DNA from: Streptomyces sp. NBC_01717 | Lineage (GTDB): Bacteria; Actinomycetota; Actinomycetes; Streptomycetales; Streptomycetaceae | Assembly (NCBI RefSeq): GCF_036248255.1 | Contig: NZ_CP109178.1 | Coordinates: forward strand, 4,402,001-4,466,000 | Reading direction: 5' to 3' | DNA length: 64,000 bases | Program-made: the position numbers and the translations under genes | The notes under the pieces: generated by a model | What the model saw: only the letters and a program-made list of their open reading frames with translations | Told to the model about the DNA's origin: nothing | Database searches by the model: none | Shown: positions 26,148 to 36,099 of the stretch, one piece after another | Numbering within the stretch: the first letter of the stretch is position 1 | How the letters are laid out: each line of letters starts with the position of its first letter

Positions 26148-26179
26148 ACGGCCCCGCATCCCTCGTGGTGCGGGGCCGT
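26148..26179 (+). terminator. msiK terminator hairpin
   Basis: Perfect 11-base arms (ACGGCCCCGCA and its complement) with a ten-base loop lie 21 bases after the msiK stop. Confidence 0.8.
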
Positions 26180-26360
26180 CCGCGTATCCGAGCACATGTT
26201 GAGGTTTGAGCGAAGAGACTCGGGGACAGGGCCAAATACCCCGGTACTTCGGTCATTTCACCCGTGGTCGTCAACACGGAATTCGAAAAGCACCCTCGAA
26301 CCATCCCCCGCGAGGGTGACGAAATGTCGCCAAATCATCACTGCCCGCTACGCTCGCTGC

Positions 26361-26777
26361 GTGACCCACACCGCGCGCCGCATCGGCCGAACTCTCGCTC
26401 TCGTCCTGCCCGTCGTCATGGTCCTCTCCGGGACCCTCGCGGTCACCCGTGTGCCGTGGGCAGCGCACAACTCCGAGTCGCAGGTACTCACCGCGTCGGC
26501 GGAGACCGTATCGAAGAAGCCCGCCGCGGCGCGCGCCCCGCAGGACGTGCTGCGCGACCGGCTGCTCGTGGAACTCCGGCAGAAGGACCCGGGTACCGCG
26601 CTGACGGACCTTCAGCGGACCGTCGAGGGACGCCCGTCGCTCGCCCGGCACTGCATGTCGATCGCCAGGGCCCTGGGCCGGGCCGCAGTCGAGCAGTACG
26701 GTCCCGCGCGGGCGCAGCGGTTCTCCCGTCCCGTCTGTGACACGTCGTTCGCCTCGGGTGTCGCTCAGTTCAGCTGA
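26361..26777 (+). CDS. Small exported or membrane-anchored protein
   Basis: A 138-residue protein of unknown function. An arginine-rich start (VTHTARRIGR) leads into one hydrophobic helix (TLALVLPVVMVLSGTLAV, residues 11-28), then a soluble part with two cysteines. The GTG at 26361 is chosen because it gives this signal/anchor layout; the frame runs 55 codons further upstream in composition that is not protein-like. TACGCT ends seven bases before the GTG, which suggests a leaderless transcript. It is followed 34 bases downstream by the nucleotidyltransferase. Confidence 0.65.
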   Translation: MTHTARRIGRTLALVLPVVMVLSGTLAVTRVPWAAHNSESQVLTASAETVSKKPAAARAPQDVLRDRLLVELRQKDPGTALTDLQRTVEGRPSLARHCMSIARALGRAAVEQYGPARAQRFSRPVCDTSFASGVAQFS

Positions 26778-26811
26778 CCGGTGCGGACGGGCACGGCATA
26801 TCGTGCCTGGC

Positions 26812-27531
26812 ATGCATACGTATCCGACGCAGGCCGTGATCCTGGCGGGTGGCCAGGGGTCACGGCTGCGCCCGTACACCGATGACCGCCCCAAGCCGAT
26901 GGTCGAGATCCCGGGCACCGGGACCCCGATCATCGGCCATCAGCTTTCCTGGCTGGCCGCCGAGGGCGTGACCGATGCCGTCGTGTCGTGCGGTCATTTT
27001 GCCGAGGTGCTCCAGGAGTGGCTGGCCGAGGCCGTGTTGCCACTCCGGGTGACCACTGTGGTGGAGTCGGAGCCGCTCGGTCGTGGCGGCGGTCTCAAGT
27101 ACGCCGCCACCCGGCTGCCGGATCCTTCGGAGCCCTGGTACGCCACGAACGGCGACATCTGGACCCGTTTTTCGCTGCGTGAGATGGCGGCGTTCCATGC
27201 GGAGCGCGATGCGACCGCCACGCTGGCCCTGGCCCGTCCGCGGATCCCGTGGGGTGCCGTGGAGACGGACGCGTTCGGGCACATCACCGACTTCATCGAG
27301 GCGCCGCCGTCGCCCTACCTGATCAACGCGGGTGTGTACGTCTTCTCGCCGACGTTCACGACGCTGCTGCCGGACCGGGGCGACCACGAGCGGACGACGT
27401 TCCCGCGGCTGGCCCGTGAGCGTCGGCTGGCCGGGTACCCGCTGCCGCTGGGGGCGTACTGGCGGGCCATCGACACCGCGAAGGACCTCACGGAGGCGGC
27501 GCGGGAGCTGGACGGCCCGCAGGCCCGCTGA
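26812..27531 (+). CDS. NDP-sugar pyrophosphorylase / nucleotidyltransferase
   Basis: A 239-residue enzyme with the nucleotidyltransferase signature AVILAGGQGSRLRPYTDDRPKPM near the N terminus, GRGGGLKYA in the middle, a Mg-binding NGD and an FIEAP sugar-site motif. It transfers a nucleotidyl group to a sugar-1-phosphate. Sequence style is closest to mannose-1-phosphate guanylyltransferase/GlmU-N-like enzymes; the sugar cannot be fixed. It lacks the C-terminal left-handed helix domain, so it is the short form. The ATG at 26812 opens directly into the motif. Confidence 0.85.
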   Translation: MHTYPTQAVILAGGQGSRLRPYTDDRPKPMVEIPGTGTPIIGHQLSWLAAEGVTDAVVSCGHFAEVLQEWLAEAVLPLRVTTVVESEPLGRGGGLKYAATRLPDPSEPWYATNGDIWTRFSLREMAAFHAERDATATLALARPRIPWGAVETDAFGHITDFIEAPPSPYLINAGVYVFSPTFTTLLPDRGDHERTTFPRLARERRLAGYPLPLGAYWRAIDTAKDLTEAARELDGPQAR

Positions 27532-27555
27532 GGTGGACGGAAGTGCGACGGGTAC

Positions 27556-27599
27556 GGAGGAGGGGCGGTCGCCGGGTTTCCGGTGGCCGCCCCTCCTCC
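27556..27599. terminator. Shared terminator between convergent genes
   Basis: Arms of 13 bases (GGAGGAGGGGCGG and its complement) with an 18-base loop lie between the stops of the nucleotidyltransferase and the DoxX gene. They can act on both strands. Confidence 0.75.
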
Positions 27600-27620
27600 A
27601 TGTCTGCCGGACGCCGGGCC

Positions 27621-29264
27621 TCAGCCGAGCAGGCCGCCGATCGGGTTGCGGCCGCCGCTCGACGTGCCGCCGGACGTCGAGCCGGTGGAGCCGCCGTCGG
27701 TCGAACCGCCGCCGGTGGAGCCGCCGCCCGTGCCTGTGGAGCCGGACGAGGTCGGTCCGGAGCTGGTGGCCGGGGGCTGCTGCGGAGTCGTCTGCTGCGG
27801 GGGCTGCTGGCCGGTGCCCTGCGTCTGGCTGGGCTGGCCGGCGCCGGCGGCCTGGCCGGCCTCGCGGACGGTGTCCGTACCGGGCGTGGACGCCTGCGCG
27901 GACGGGGTGGCGGAGCTGGACAGCGACGGTGACGGCTTCTGTCCGGCGGGGGTGTGCGACGCCTGGCCGCCGGTGGACTTCTGCGGGAGCGGGGTTCCGG
28001 GCAGCTGGTTGGTCGGGTTGCCGTGGGGGCCGGGCACGGTGACGACCTCGGAGGAGCGGACGGCGCCGCCGAGCATCGAGCCGACCAGAAGTGTGAGCCC
28101 GACGACGACGGTGGCGACGACTGCGCCGCGGCGCAGTACGCGGCGGCGCAGGTCCCAGATCGAGGAGCGCGGGCCGAGCCTGCGCCATGCCTCGCCGGCC
28201 AGCCGTCCGTCGACGGAGTAGACGGGGGCGCCCGCGATGATCAGTGGGCTCCAGGCGGCGAGGTAGATGATGTCCGGCGCGTCGTAGACGGCGACGGTGC
28301 GCCAGCTGACGGTGACCAGCAGCGCCGCGGAGAGCAGGGCGCCCACGGAGGAGGCGACCCGCTGCCACAGGCCGAGGACGGTGAGGACCCCGACGACGAC
28401 CTGGAGGAAGGCGACGGTGAGCCCGGCGCCGACGGGGTGGGAGAGCGCGAAGTCCCGCAGCGGTTCCGCGAGCGCCCAAGGGCGCAGTGACGTCAGCCAC
28501 TTGACCATGGAGCCGCGGTCGCCGCCGTCGAAGTACACGGGGTCGCAGAGCTTGCCCATGCCGGCGTAGATGGAGATGAAGCCGAGGAAGACCCGCATGG
28601 GAAGGAGTACGACCCCGAGGTTCATCCGGCGGCCGGGGTAGTACGCGTGCCGGACGGTGTCCGTGCCGTGGCGGTGCGACCGGCTCCCGACGGTCTCACC
28701 GAACTCGCCGTCCTCGTACCGCTCTTCCTCGTACGGCTCCGGCCCGTACGGGCCGGTGTCGACGGCGTCGTAGGCGCCGACCGCCTGCCGCATCGGCGGC
28801 AGCAGCGGGCCGTTGCCGGTCCGGCCGGGCTGGTGGGGTGCAGTGATGACGGGGTTCGGCTGGGTCTCGTCCAGGCGCGGGATGACCTGCGTGGCGCCCG
28901 GACCTCGATCGTCGTCGAACTCGGAGCCGTACGAGTTGTACGAACCGTACAAGCCGTCGGGGCGGCCCGCGGTGGAGTTCCGTACGGCCTGGAGGAGTCC
29001 GGTGGCGCCGGGGTCGCCGGGGGCGGACTTGCCGCTCCACACGACGGGCGAGCGCCGGCCGCGTCCCGCACCGGGGCCGCCCATGGCGGGGATCCTGACC
29101 GAACCCGCGGGAGCGGCACCACGCAGCCGTGCTTGCCGGCCGGGTGCGAGCTGCACCCGGAAGCTGGCGTGGTTGACGATGACCTGCGCAGGGTCGCAGT
29201 CCACCTTGGTCATACTCAGGGCGGGTAGCTCGTCGAACCGAGGCGTTCTGGTGTCCACACTCAT
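27621..29264 (-). CDS. DoxX family membrane protein with long termini
   Basis: A 547-residue protein. About 210 N-terminal residues are soluble, charged and disordered-like. A DoxX-type core with four membrane helices follows, from about 216 to 345 (LGVVLLPMRVFLGFISIYAGMGKL, VGAGLTVAFLQVVVGVLTVLGLW, SSVGALLSAALLVTVSW, IIYLAAWSPLIIAG), then a basic stretch, one more helix (AVVATVVVGLTLLVG) and a Ser/Gly/Pro/Thr-rich tail of about 150 residues. DoxX-like proteins are linked to thiol and redox defence in actinobacteria. The long tail probably lies outside the membrane. The gene is monocistronic. The function is not certain. Confidence 0.82.
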   Translation of the reverse strand: MSVDTRTPRFDELPALSMTKVDCDPAQVIVNHASFRVQLAPGRQARLRGAAPAGSVRIPAMGGPGAGRGRRSPVVWSGKSAPGDPGATGLLQAVRNSTAGRPDGLYGSYNSYGSEFDDDRGPGATQVIPRLDETQPNPVITAPHQPGRTGNGPLLPPMRQAVGAYDAVDTGPYGPEPYEEERYEDGEFGETVGSRSHRHGTDTVRHAYYPGRRMNLGVVLLPMRVFLGFISIYAGMGKLCDPVYFDGGDRGSMVKWLTSLRPWALAEPLRDFALSHPVGAGLTVAFLQVVVGVLTVLGLWQRVASSVGALLSAALLVTVSWRTVAVYDAPDIIYLAAWSPLIIAGAPVYSVDGRLAGEAWRRLGPRSSIWDLRRRVLRRGAVVATVVVGLTLLVGSMLGGAVRSSEVVTVPGPHGNPTNQLPGTPLPQKSTGGQASHTPAGQKPSPSLSSSATPSAQASTPGTDTVREAGQAAGAGQPSQTQGTGQQPPQQTTPQQPPATSSGPTSSGSTGTGGGSTGGGSTDGGSTGSTSGGTSSGGRNPIGGLLG

Positions 29265-29593
29265 CTAACCGAGTGATGTGTGTTTAGGACACTGCCTTGA
29301 CGGACCCGATGTGTCCGAGGCCCGTCAACAGGTGGTGGCGGGTGCACCCTCCGTCGGCCGACGTCCGACCGGGTGCTTTTCCGTGGAGCGATTACTCGCG
29401 ATACTGCGGCAGGCGTAGGGGAATTGGCACTCCCGCCCCGTCGGCGCAAAGGGCACGTCCGATGGCGGCCACTGCCTGCGGTCTCCCGGCGCAGCGGTTC
29501 GTTCCTGTCGGCAGACCCTGCCGACAGCGCCACACCGACCGTCGGGAGGCTTCGCTGACCGGTCCGGTCGGCCCGGACCGGTCACCCGGCGTG
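29265..29593. other. Intergenic region between DoxX gene and rlmB
   Basis: There is no gene in 329 bases. On the left it contains the promoter region of the DoxX gene, with an inverted repeat TTGACGG (29297-29303) and CCGTCAA (29322-29328) that may be an operator. The right part follows the rlmB stop and shows no clear terminator. Confidence 0.5.
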
Positions 29594-30550
29594 TCAGGCG
29601 CGGCGGCGTGCCGTCTCGTACAGCACGATGCCTGCCGCGACACCCGCGTTCAGCGACTCCGCGCCACCCGGCATCGGGATCCGCACCCGGTAGTCGCAGG
29701 TCTCGCCGACCAGGCGGCCCAGGCCCTTGCCCTCGCTGCCGATCACGATGACGACGGGGCCGCCGAGGGCCTCCAGGTCCTGCACGGTGTGCTCGCCGTC
29801 CGCGGCGAGGCCGACGACCGTGATGCCGGCCTTCTGGTAGCCCTCCAGGGCGCGGGTCAGGTTCGTCACCCGGGAGACCGGCGTACGGGCCGCCGTACCC
29901 GCCGAGGACTTCCAGGCGCCCGCCGTCATCCCGGCCGCGCGGCGCTCCGGCACGACCACGCCGTGGCCGCCGAAGGCGGAGACGGAGCGGACGATCGCAC
30001 CCAGGTTGCGCGGGTCGGTGACCCCGTCGAGCGCGACGATCAGCGGGTCCTCGCCGTTGTCGTACGCGGCGGCGGTGAGGTCCTCCGGGTGCGCGTACTC
30101 GTAGGGCGGGACCTGGAGGACGAGGCCCTGGTGGTTCAGGCCGTTCGTCATCCGGTCGAGCTCGGGGCGCGGCGCCTCCATCAGGTTGATGTTGCCGCGC
30201 TGGCCGGCGAGCTGGAGCGCCTCGCGGACCCGCTCGTCGTTGTCGATGTACTGCTGGACGTAGAGAGTGGTCGCCGGGACGCCGTCGCGCAGCGCCTCGT
30301 AGACCGGGTTACGGCCCACGACCATCTCGGACGTGCCCTTGGCGCCACCGCGCCGTGGGGCGGGTCGGCGAACTGCGGCCTGCCGGGCCTGGGCGTTCGC
30401 CACCCGGTTCTTCTTGTGTCCCTTGCGGGCGGAGGCGGGCGGCGTCGGTCCCTTGCCTTCGAGACCACGGCGTCGCTGGCCACCGCTGCCGACCTGCATG
30501 CCCTTCTTGTTGGACGTGCGGCGGTTCCTGCGCTGGCTGTTCCCGGCCAT
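29594..30550 (-). CDS. rlmB: 23S rRNA (guanosine-2'-O-)-methyltransferase RlmB
   Basis: A 318-residue SpoU/TrmH-family methyltransferase. A basic N-terminal extension of about 70 residues (NSQRRNRRTSNKKG) is followed by an L30e-like substrate-binding domain (VVGRNPVYEALRDG) and a SPOUT catalytic domain with its three motifs (LDGVTDPRNLGAIVRS, VIVIGSEGKGLGRLV, IPMPGGAESLNAGVAAGIVLYE). It methylates the 2'-OH of G2251 in 23S rRNA using S-adenosylmethionine. It lies downstream of cysS, from which a terminator separates it, as in other Streptomyces. Confidence 0.93.
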   Translation of the reverse strand: MAGNSQRRNRRTSNKKGMQVGSGGQRRRGLEGKGPTPPASARKGHKKNRVANAQARQAAVRRPAPRRGGAKGTSEMVVGRNPVYEALRDGVPATTLYVQQYIDNDERVREALQLAGQRGNINLMEAPRPELDRMTNGLNHQGLVLQVPPYEYAHPEDLTAAAYDNGEDPLIVALDGVTDPRNLGAIVRSVSAFGGHGVVVPERRAAGMTAGAWKSSAGTAARTPVSRVTNLTRALEGYQKAGITVVGLAADGEHTVQDLEALGGPVVIVIGSEGKGLGRLVGETCDYRVRIPMPGGAESLNAGVAAGIVLYETARRRA

Positions 30551-30593
30551 GACCTACCTGTTTCGTTGCTTCAGACGTGCGTACGTAATGAAA

Positions 30594-30623
30594 GTGTGCC
30601 GCCCGGATCGCCGGGCGGCACAC
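30594..30623 (-). terminator. cysS terminator hairpin
   Basis: Perfect 13-base arms (GTGTGCCGCCCGG and its complement) with the tetraloop ATCG start nine bases after the cysS stop and lie 44 bases before the rlmB start. This uncouples the two genes. Confidence 0.8.
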
Positions 30624-30631
30624 GGTGAGGA

Positions 30632-32035
30632 CTACTGGCGCGGGCCGAGCGTCCATCGTGGGCCGGTCGGGCTGTCCTCGATGACGAGGCCCGACTGGTT
30701 GAGCTGGTCTCGGATCGCGTCGGCGGCGGGCCAGTCCTTGCGTTCGCGGGCCGACTGACGCTGGTCCAGGACGAGGCGCACGAGCGTGTCGACGACCCCG
30801 TGCAGGTCCTCGCCGCGGTCGCCCTCGCCCGCCCAGTGCGGGTCGAGCGGATCGAGGCCGAGGACGCCGAGCATGGCCCGTACCTCCGCGAGCCTCGCGA
30901 CGGCCGCTTCCTTGTCGTCGGCGGCGAGAGCGGAGTTGCCCTGCCGGACCGTGGTGTGGATGATCGCGAGCGCCTGCGGGACGCCCAGGTCGTCGTCCAT
31001 CGCCTCGGCGAACGCGGGCGGCACCTCGGAGGCGGCCGCGACCTCGCCGCCCGCCTTCTCGATGACGCGCTGCACGAAGCCCTCGATCCGCGCGAACGCG
31101 GACTCGGCCTCGCGCAGTGCCTCCTCGCTGTACTCGATCATCGACCGGTAGTGCGGGGTGCCGAGGTAGTAGCGCAGCACGATGGGGCGCCATGCCTTGA
31201 CCATCTCGCTGACCAGCACGGAGTTGCCGAGCGACTTCGACATCTTCTCGCCGGACATGGTGACCCAGCCGTTGTGCACCCAGTACTTCGCGAATTCGTC
31301 GCCGTAGGCCTTGGCCTGGGCGATCTCGTTCTCGTGGTGCGGGAAGATCAGGTCGATGCCGCCGCCGTGGATGTCGAAGGCGGTGCCGAGGTACTTGTGC
31401 GCCATGGCGGAGCACTCCAGGTGCCAGCCGGGCCGGCCGCGGCCCCACGGGGTCTCCCAGCTCGGCTCGCCGTCCTTGGCGACCTTCCACATCGCGAAGT
31501 CGCGCTGGTCGCGCTTGCCGGTCTCACCGTCACCGGACGGCTGACGCAGATCGTCCAGGTCCTGGTTGGAGAGCTCCAGATAGCCGGGGAACGACCGCAC
31601 GTCGAAGTAGACGTTGCCGTCCGCCTCGTAGGCGTGACCGCGCTCGATGAGGCCGCGCATCATCTCGATCATCTCGGTGATGTGGCCGGTCGCGCGCGGC
31701 TCGTAGGTGGGCGGGAGGCAGCCGAGGGCGTCGTAGCCGGCGTTGAACGCGCGCTCGTTCTCGTACCCGATCGACCACCAGGGTCGGCCCTGCTCGGCCG
31801 ACTTGTTGATGATCTTGTCGTCGATGTCGGTGACGTTCCGGATGAACGTGACGTCGTAGCCGCGGTACTCGAACCAGCGGCGCATGATGTCGAAGTTCAG
31901 CCCGGACCTGATGTGCCCGATGTGCGGGGCGGCCTGGACAGTCGCGCCACAGAGGTAGATCGAGACACAGCCCGCTGTGAGCGGGACGAAGTCACGGATC
32001 TGCCGGGCGCTGGTGTCGTACAGGCGAATAGTCAC
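30632..32035 (-). CDS. cysS: Cysteinyl-tRNA synthetase
   Basis: A 467-residue class I aminoacyl-tRNA synthetase that charges tRNA-Cys. HIGH is at 38-41 ([10 protein letters not shown]), KMSKS is in [11 protein letters not shown] at about 265, the zinc ligands include C29 and the CSAMA / [15 protein letters not shown] region, and the C-terminal DALR helical domain follows. Length is normal. The ATG start matches the family N terminus ([19 protein letters not shown]). Confidence 0.96.
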   Translation of the reverse strand: MTIRLYDTSARQIRDFVPLTAGCVSIYLCGATVQAAPHIGHIRSGLNFDIMRRWFEYRGYDVTFIRNVTDIDDKIINKSAEQGRPWWSIGYENERAFNAGYDALGCLPPTYEPRATGHITEMIEMMRGLIERGHAYEADGNVYFDVRSFPGYLELSNQDLDDLRQPSGDGETGKRDQRDFAMWKVAKDGEPSWETPWGRGRPGWHLECSAMAHKYLGTAFDIHGGGIDLIFPHHENEIAQAKAYGDEFAKYWVHNGWVTMSGEKMSKSLGNSVLVSEMVKAWRPIVLRYYLGTPHYRSMIEYSEEALREAESAFARIEGFVQRVIEKAGGEVAAASEVPPAFAEAMDDDLGVPQALAIIHTTVRQGNSALAADDKEAAVARLAEVRAMLGVLGLDPLDPHWAGEGDRGEDLHGVVDTLVRLVLDQRQSARERKDWPAADAIRDQLNQSGLVIEDSPTGPRWTLGPRQ

Positions 32036-32126
32036 CCCTCAAGGGTAGTGGGCCCGCACCAGTGCCCCGCGACCCATTGGGAATCGCGAGGACAACTTGT
32101 GACAGGGACGATCCCCGAACGGGTCC

Positions 32127-32531
32127 TCAGATACGCCCGACGATCTTCTGCGGGGTGATCCGGACGACGACACGCTCGTCGTCGTCGCCGGAGGCGGGGT
32201 TGAATTCCACGTACTTCTTGCCGGTGTACTTCACGGACAGTTCGTCGATGAGTTCGTCGCCGCCCTCCGTGGTGAGAGCGGCGACACCGCGGATCTCGGC
32301 GTAGGTGTACGGAGCGGCGAACGGCTGGACGACGACGGAGACGCGCGGGTCGCGGCTCAGGTTCTGCTCCTTGCGGCGGCCGCGGGTCGTCGAGAAGAGG
32401 ACGTCGTCGCCGTCCCTCTTCACCCAGACAGGGGACAACTGGGGGCTGCCGTCGGGCTGGATGGTGGCGACGGTCACGAAGACAGGGGTGTCGAGAAGCG
32501 ACCTGAGCTCGGCGGAGAGTTCGGCGGTCAT
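32127..32531 (-). CDS. PPOX-class F420-dependent oxidoreductase
   Basis: A 134-residue split-barrel flavin/deazaflavin-binding protein (Rv1155-like FDOR-B/PPOX class) with motifs LLDTPVFVTVATIQPDGSPQLSPVWV, DVLFSTTRGRRKEQNLSRDPRVSV and YAEIRGVA. It probably transfers hydride from F420H2, or binds the cofactor, on an unknown substrate. The ATG at 32531 has GGAGG nine bases upstream; the frame is open for 64 more codons of non-protein-like sequence. Confidence 0.85.
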   Translation of the reverse strand: MTAELSAELRSLLDTPVFVTVATIQPDGSPQLSPVWVKRDGDDVLFSTTRGRRKEQNLSRDPRVSVVVQPFAAPYTYAEIRGVAALTTEGGDELIDELSVKYTGKKYVEFNPASGDDDERVVVRITPQKIVGRI

Positions 32532-32762
32532 GGCGTACGTCCTCCAGGAGACGGGGGTGTGCAGTGCTCCTACACGTACCCCGACCGGGCAACGCCGCCC
32601 CGCCTTCCCGCACCGCCCACCCGGAAGGTGGCCACCCCGACCGGCGCACGTGACGGGTCGGTCTTCGTCGCCGGTTCCCGCGCCGGTTCCGAGGAGACAC
32701 CCCGAAGGGGCGCCGACCGCCACCCATCGGGCAGCGGCGGCGGCGCCCGACCGGACTCGCCG

Positions 32763-33260
32763 TCAGCCTGTCCGGTAGACCAGGGCCGTCGCGAGCCCCG
32801 CGAGTCCCTCCGCGCGGCCGGTGAAGCCGAGACCGTCCGATGTGGCGGCCGACAGCGAGACGGGGGCGCCGATCGCCGCCGACAGCACCTTCTGCGCCTC
32901 GTCGCGCCGCTTGCCGATCTTCGGCCGTACGCCGATGACCTGGACCGCGACGTTCCCGATCTCGAACCCCTCGGCCCGGACGATCCGTGCCGCCTCGGCC
33001 AGCAGGGTGACGCCCGCGGCGCCCGACCATTCCGGACGCCCTGTGCCGAAGTGCTGGCCCAGGTCACCGAGGCCGGCCGCGGAGAAGAGCGCGTTGCAGG
33101 CGGCGTGGGCGACGACGTCGGCGTCGGAGTGGCCGGCGAGACCGGGGCCCTCGCCCTCCCAGAGCAGGCCCGCGCACCACAGCTCGCGGCCCTCCTCGAA
33201 GGCGTGGATGTCCGTGCCGATGCCGACCTGCGGAATCACCGGTGCGTGCTCAGAACCCAT
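32763..33260 (-). CDS. ispF: 2-C-methyl-D-erythritol 2,4-cyclodiphosphate synthase
   Basis: A 165-residue enzyme of the MEP isoprenoid pathway. Metal ligands appear in [12 protein letters not shown] and [12 protein letters not shown], and further conserved motifs are LGDLGQHFG and [15 protein letters not shown]. The start codon overlaps the end of ispD by 11 bases, so the two are cotranscribed and coupled. Confidence 0.95.
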   Translation of the reverse strand: MGSEHAPVIPQVGIGTDIHAFEEGRELWCAGLLWEGEGPGLAGHSDADVVAHAACNALFSAAGLGDLGQHFGTGRPEWSGAAGVTLLAEAARIVRAEGFEIGNVAVQVIGVRPKIGKRRDEAQKVLSAAIGAPVSLSAATSDGLGFTGRAEGLAGLATALVYRTG

Positions 33261-33996
33261 CGTTCGCCCTCCTGCGCGCGAGAACCGCCTCCGCCAGCAC
33301 CAGATCCAGCGGCCGGGTCACCTTGAATGCCTCTTCGTGCCCGGGTACGACGACGACGGGCGCCCCGAGCTGTTCGACCATGCCCGCGTCGTCGGTCGCG
33401 CCCTCGCCGTCGAGGGCGACCGTCGCGTGGGCGCGGACCAGGGTGTCCCGGTCGAAGCCCTGCGGGGTCTGTACGGCGCGCAGCCTGGCCCGCACGGGTG
33501 TGCCGAGCACCGGTTCCGGCTCGCCGGGCGCGCCGGGCTCGACCTCCTTGACGGTGTCGGCGAGGGGCAGTGCGGGTACGACGGCGGGCGCCCCGTCCCG
33601 TACGGCCTCGATCACCGCGTCCACGGTGTCGACGGGCACCAGCGGGCGGGCCGCGTCGTGGACGAGGACGACGGAGATGTCCTCGGGCAGGGCGTCGAGG
33701 CCGAGCCCGACCGATTCCTGGCGGGTGTCCCCGCCCGGCACGACGACGTAGTCGGTGCGTTCGGGCAGGGCGTGTTCGTCCAGCAGGTTCTTGACCTCGG
33801 GCGCGCCGTCCGGTGGCGCGACCACGACCACCAGGGAGACGGACCGGGACGCCGCCATGGCTCGTACCGCATGGATGAGCATGGGCGTACCGCTCAGCGC
33901 GCGGAGCGCCTTGGGGGCGCCCGGGCCGAGCCGTACGCCGCGACCGGCGGCGGGAATCACCGCGGCGGTGCGATACGGACGCGATTGATCAGACAT
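33250..33996 (-). CDS. ispD: 2-C-methyl-D-erythritol 4-phosphate cytidylyltransferase
   Basis: A 248-residue MEP-pathway enzyme that joins CTP and MEP. It has the nucleotide motif [49 protein letters not shown] and [10 protein letters not shown]. The ATG at 33996 is preferred because GGAG lies eight bases upstream; an in-frame GTG three codons earlier overlaps that site. It leads an operon with ispF and follows carD on the same strand with about 300 bases between. Confidence 0.94.
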   Translation of the reverse strand: MSDQSRPYRTAAVIPAAGRGVRLGPGAPKALRALSGTPMLIHAVRAMAASRSVSLVVVVAPPDGAPEVKNLLDEHALPERTDYVVVPGGDTRQESVGLGLDALPEDISVVLVHDAARPLVPVDTVDAVIEAVRDGAPAVVPALPLADTVKEVEPGAPGEPEPVLGTPVRARLRAVQTPQGFDRDTLVRAHATVALDGEGATDDAGMVEQLGAPVVVVPGHEEAFKVTRPLDLVLAEAVLARRRANDGF

Positions 33997-34295
33997 CGGT
34001 TGCACTCCGAAGCATCAGCATGTTTGTTTCCACGGCCGACATGGGTATGGCCACAAGCGAGCCGGGCGCGACGCTTGACTTGACCGGGACCCTTTCCGTG
34101 ATCCCCGGTCGGTGGGGCAGCCGCATCGGCCGCTCGGGGTCGGCTGTGCAAGATCGCAAGCAAGATATCGAAAGGTATCGATGGGGTGGTCCGGAGACCG
34201 GTTCCGGACATGCCGCAGCGCCCGACGACACACCGTGAATACGGCTGGTCAGCGGGCACCGCGGCACATTTATTTACGACCGGTGCGATCCCGGG

Positions 34296-34778
34296 TCAGG
34301 ACGCGAGGACCTCGTCGAGCAGAGCCTCGGCCTTGTCTTCGTTCGTGTTCTCCGCGAGAGCGAGCTCGCTCACCAGGATCTGCCGTGCCTTGGCGAGCAT
34401 GCGCTTCTCACCTGCGGAGAGTCCACGCTCGCGCTCACGACGCCACAGGTCACGCACCACTTCGGCGACCTTGATGACATCGCCGGAGGCGAGCTTCTCG
34501 AGATTTGCCTTGTAGCGCCGGGACCAGTTCGTCGGCTCTTCGGCGTACGGCGCGCGCAGCACCTCGAAGACCCGGTCCAGTCCCTCCTGCCCGACTACGT
34601 CGCGCACACCCACGAACTCCGCATTGTCCGCCGGCACACGAACCGTCAAGTCGCCCTGGGCGACCTTGAGCACCAAGTAGGTCTTGTCCACGCCTTTGAT
34701 CTGGCGAGTTTCGATAGCCTCGATCAGCGCGGCCCCGTGATGGGGATAGACCACGGTGTCGCCAACCTTGAACGTCAT
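34296..34778 (-). CDS. carD: CarD-family RNA polymerase-binding regulator
   Basis: A 160-residue protein. The N-terminal RNA-polymerase interaction domain begins at once ([23 protein letters not shown]), and a helical DNA-binding C-terminal domain follows ([37 protein letters not shown]). CarD stabilises the open promoter complex and affects rRNA and stress transcription in actinobacteria. Its position upstream of ispD-ispF is conserved in the phylum. The start is set by the family N terminus. Confidence 0.95.
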   Translation of the reverse strand: MTFKVGDTVVYPHHGAALIEAIETRQIKGVDKTYLVLKVAQGDLTVRVPADNAEFVGVRDVVGQEGLDRVFEVLRAPYAEEPTNWSRRYKANLEKLASGDVIKVAEVVRDLWRRERERGLSAGEKRMLAKARQILVSELALAENTNEDKAEALLDEVLAS

Positions 34779-35376
34779 GTGACAGGTACCCCTTCCGTGG
34801 CTATCCAGAGTAACACGAGAACGGCTTCTCCTGAATGGCGTTTTCGCAGGTCAGGGCATATCTCGGGGCTTGACAACAGCAACACGAACGTGCTGCGGAA
34901 GGCTTCCGGGAGACGGTATTCGCAGGTCGGAGCGGCTGTACGGGCGAGGCGAAACGTGCGCGTTACGCATCCTCGAACCCACTCCGAAGTGGTTGAACGT
35001 CCCGGTTTGCCGGATTCCAGATGGCGGACTTTCCCTACTCCGTTCGGAGATCGATCACCCGTACGGACGTAAAGTACCGATGGCCAATGAAATTGATCAC
35101 CGCCCGGCCGCTGCGGAGATTATGTGCAAGGAATGCGTCAAGGTCCGGGGAATTGATCAAGCCCGTTATGTGAACGGCGCGCAAATCGCGAGGCGGCGAC
35201 CGGCGTGGGGGCCCGGTGAGGGCTCCGGTGGTGATGCCCGGAGCGGTAGGGGCGGGTCGGGTGCGGGGCGGGGACGGCGGCTCGGTAACCTAAGGCCGCT
35301 GACACACCCTTAGGGCGGCTTTACGTCGCTCGCCCCTCCGTCCGTGAAGTCGTACGTTCAAGGAGTTGCCGCAGCC
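34779..35376. other. Intergenic region between carD and lipoprotein gene
   Basis: No confident gene lies in 598 bases. It holds the carD promoter on the left (TACTCT on the minus strand near 34810) and a plus-strand TTGACA at 34870. A plus-strand frame from ATG 35080 reads MANEIDHRPAAAEIMCKEC for about 40 codons, then turns into low-complexity G/R sequence; it lacks a clear ribosome binding site and I do not call it. Before the lipoprotein gene there is a CTAAGG/CCTTAG inverted repeat (about 35290-35313). Confidence 0.45.
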
Positions 35377-36087
35377 GTGAGCCGCAGCCTTCGACGCGGC
35401 GCCCTTGCCGCCGCCGCCATCGTGATCTCGATCGGTGCACTTTCCGCGTGTGGTGCCGGCAATGACGCGCAAACGCTCGAGATCAAGCCGGACAACGCTG
35501 CCACCACCCTCGGTGACATCAGGATCCAGAACGCGAACGTCATCACCCAGCCGGAGAAGGGCGCCGAGGGTCCGGCCGTCATCGCGGCGACGGTGTTCAA
35601 CAACGGCACCAAGCGCCAGACGCTCGACGCCATCACCCTGCCGGGCTCCGACGTCTCGGTGCAGCTGCACGCCGCCGAGGGCGCGGGACCGGTCGTCGTC
35701 CCGGCCGGCGGCAGGGTCGTCCTGGGCGGCGAGGGCAACGCGTCCGCCGTGATCGAGAACGGCCGCGAGGCCGCGCAGAACGGCAACGTCCAGGCGGTCG
35801 TCTTCAAGTTCAGCGAGACCGGTGACGTCCCGCTCGGCGCGTTCGTCGTCCCGGCCACCAGCTTCTTCAAGGGCTTCGGCCCGAGCTCGCTGCCGAAGGC
35901 ACCGGCGGAGACGCCGTCCGCCTCGCCGTCCGCGTCCGGAACCCCGGGCGCGCCGTCGGGCACCCCGTCCGAGGAGGCCGGCGCCGCGGGCAGCGAGGAG
36001 GACGCGGGCGCCGCGGGCAGCGAGAACGAGACCACTCCGACCGACGCGGCCTCCGCGTCGGTGTCGGCGGACACGTCGACCGACTGA
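35377..36087 (+). CDS. Lipoprotein of unknown function (DUF461-like)
   Basis: A 236-residue lipoprotein. The signal peptide (RRGALAAAAIVISIGALSAC) ends in the lipobox LSAC. An immunoglobulin-like beta domain of about 150 residues follows (IRIQNANVITQPEKG, AVIAATVFNNGTKRQTLDAITLPG), resembling copper-chaperone PCuAC/DUF461 proteins but without their methionine/histidine copper motif. The last 60 residues are P/S/A/G/E-rich. The GTG at 35377 gives a standard signal peptide and has GGAG eleven bases upstream; a GTG eleven codons earlier is an alternative. It faces phoP across a long palindromic terminator. Confidence 0.75.
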   Translation: MSRSLRRGALAAAAIVISIGALSACGAGNDAQTLEIKPDNAATTLGDIRIQNANVITQPEKGAEGPAVIAATVFNNGTKRQTLDAITLPGSDVSVQLHAAEGAGPVVVPAGGRVVLGGEGNASAVIENGREAAQNGNVQAVVFKFSETGDVPLGAFVVPATSFFKGFGPSSLPKAPAETPSASPSASGTPGAPSGTPSEEAGAAGSEEDAGAAGSENETTPTDAASASVSADTSTD

Positions 36088-36099
36088 TGTGACGCACGT

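Noticed and set aside
24915..26195. A 426-codon minus-strand frame covering msiK
   Set aside because: It is an exact antisense shadow of a well-known gene.
29297..30628. A 443-codon plus-strand frame over rlmB
   Set aside because: It is antisense to rlmB, whose SPOUT motifs are intact.
35080..35313. Possible small gene MANEIDHRPAAAEIMCKEC...
   Set aside because: It lacks a clear ribosome binding site and turns into G/R low-complexity sequence; kept only as a note in the gap entry.
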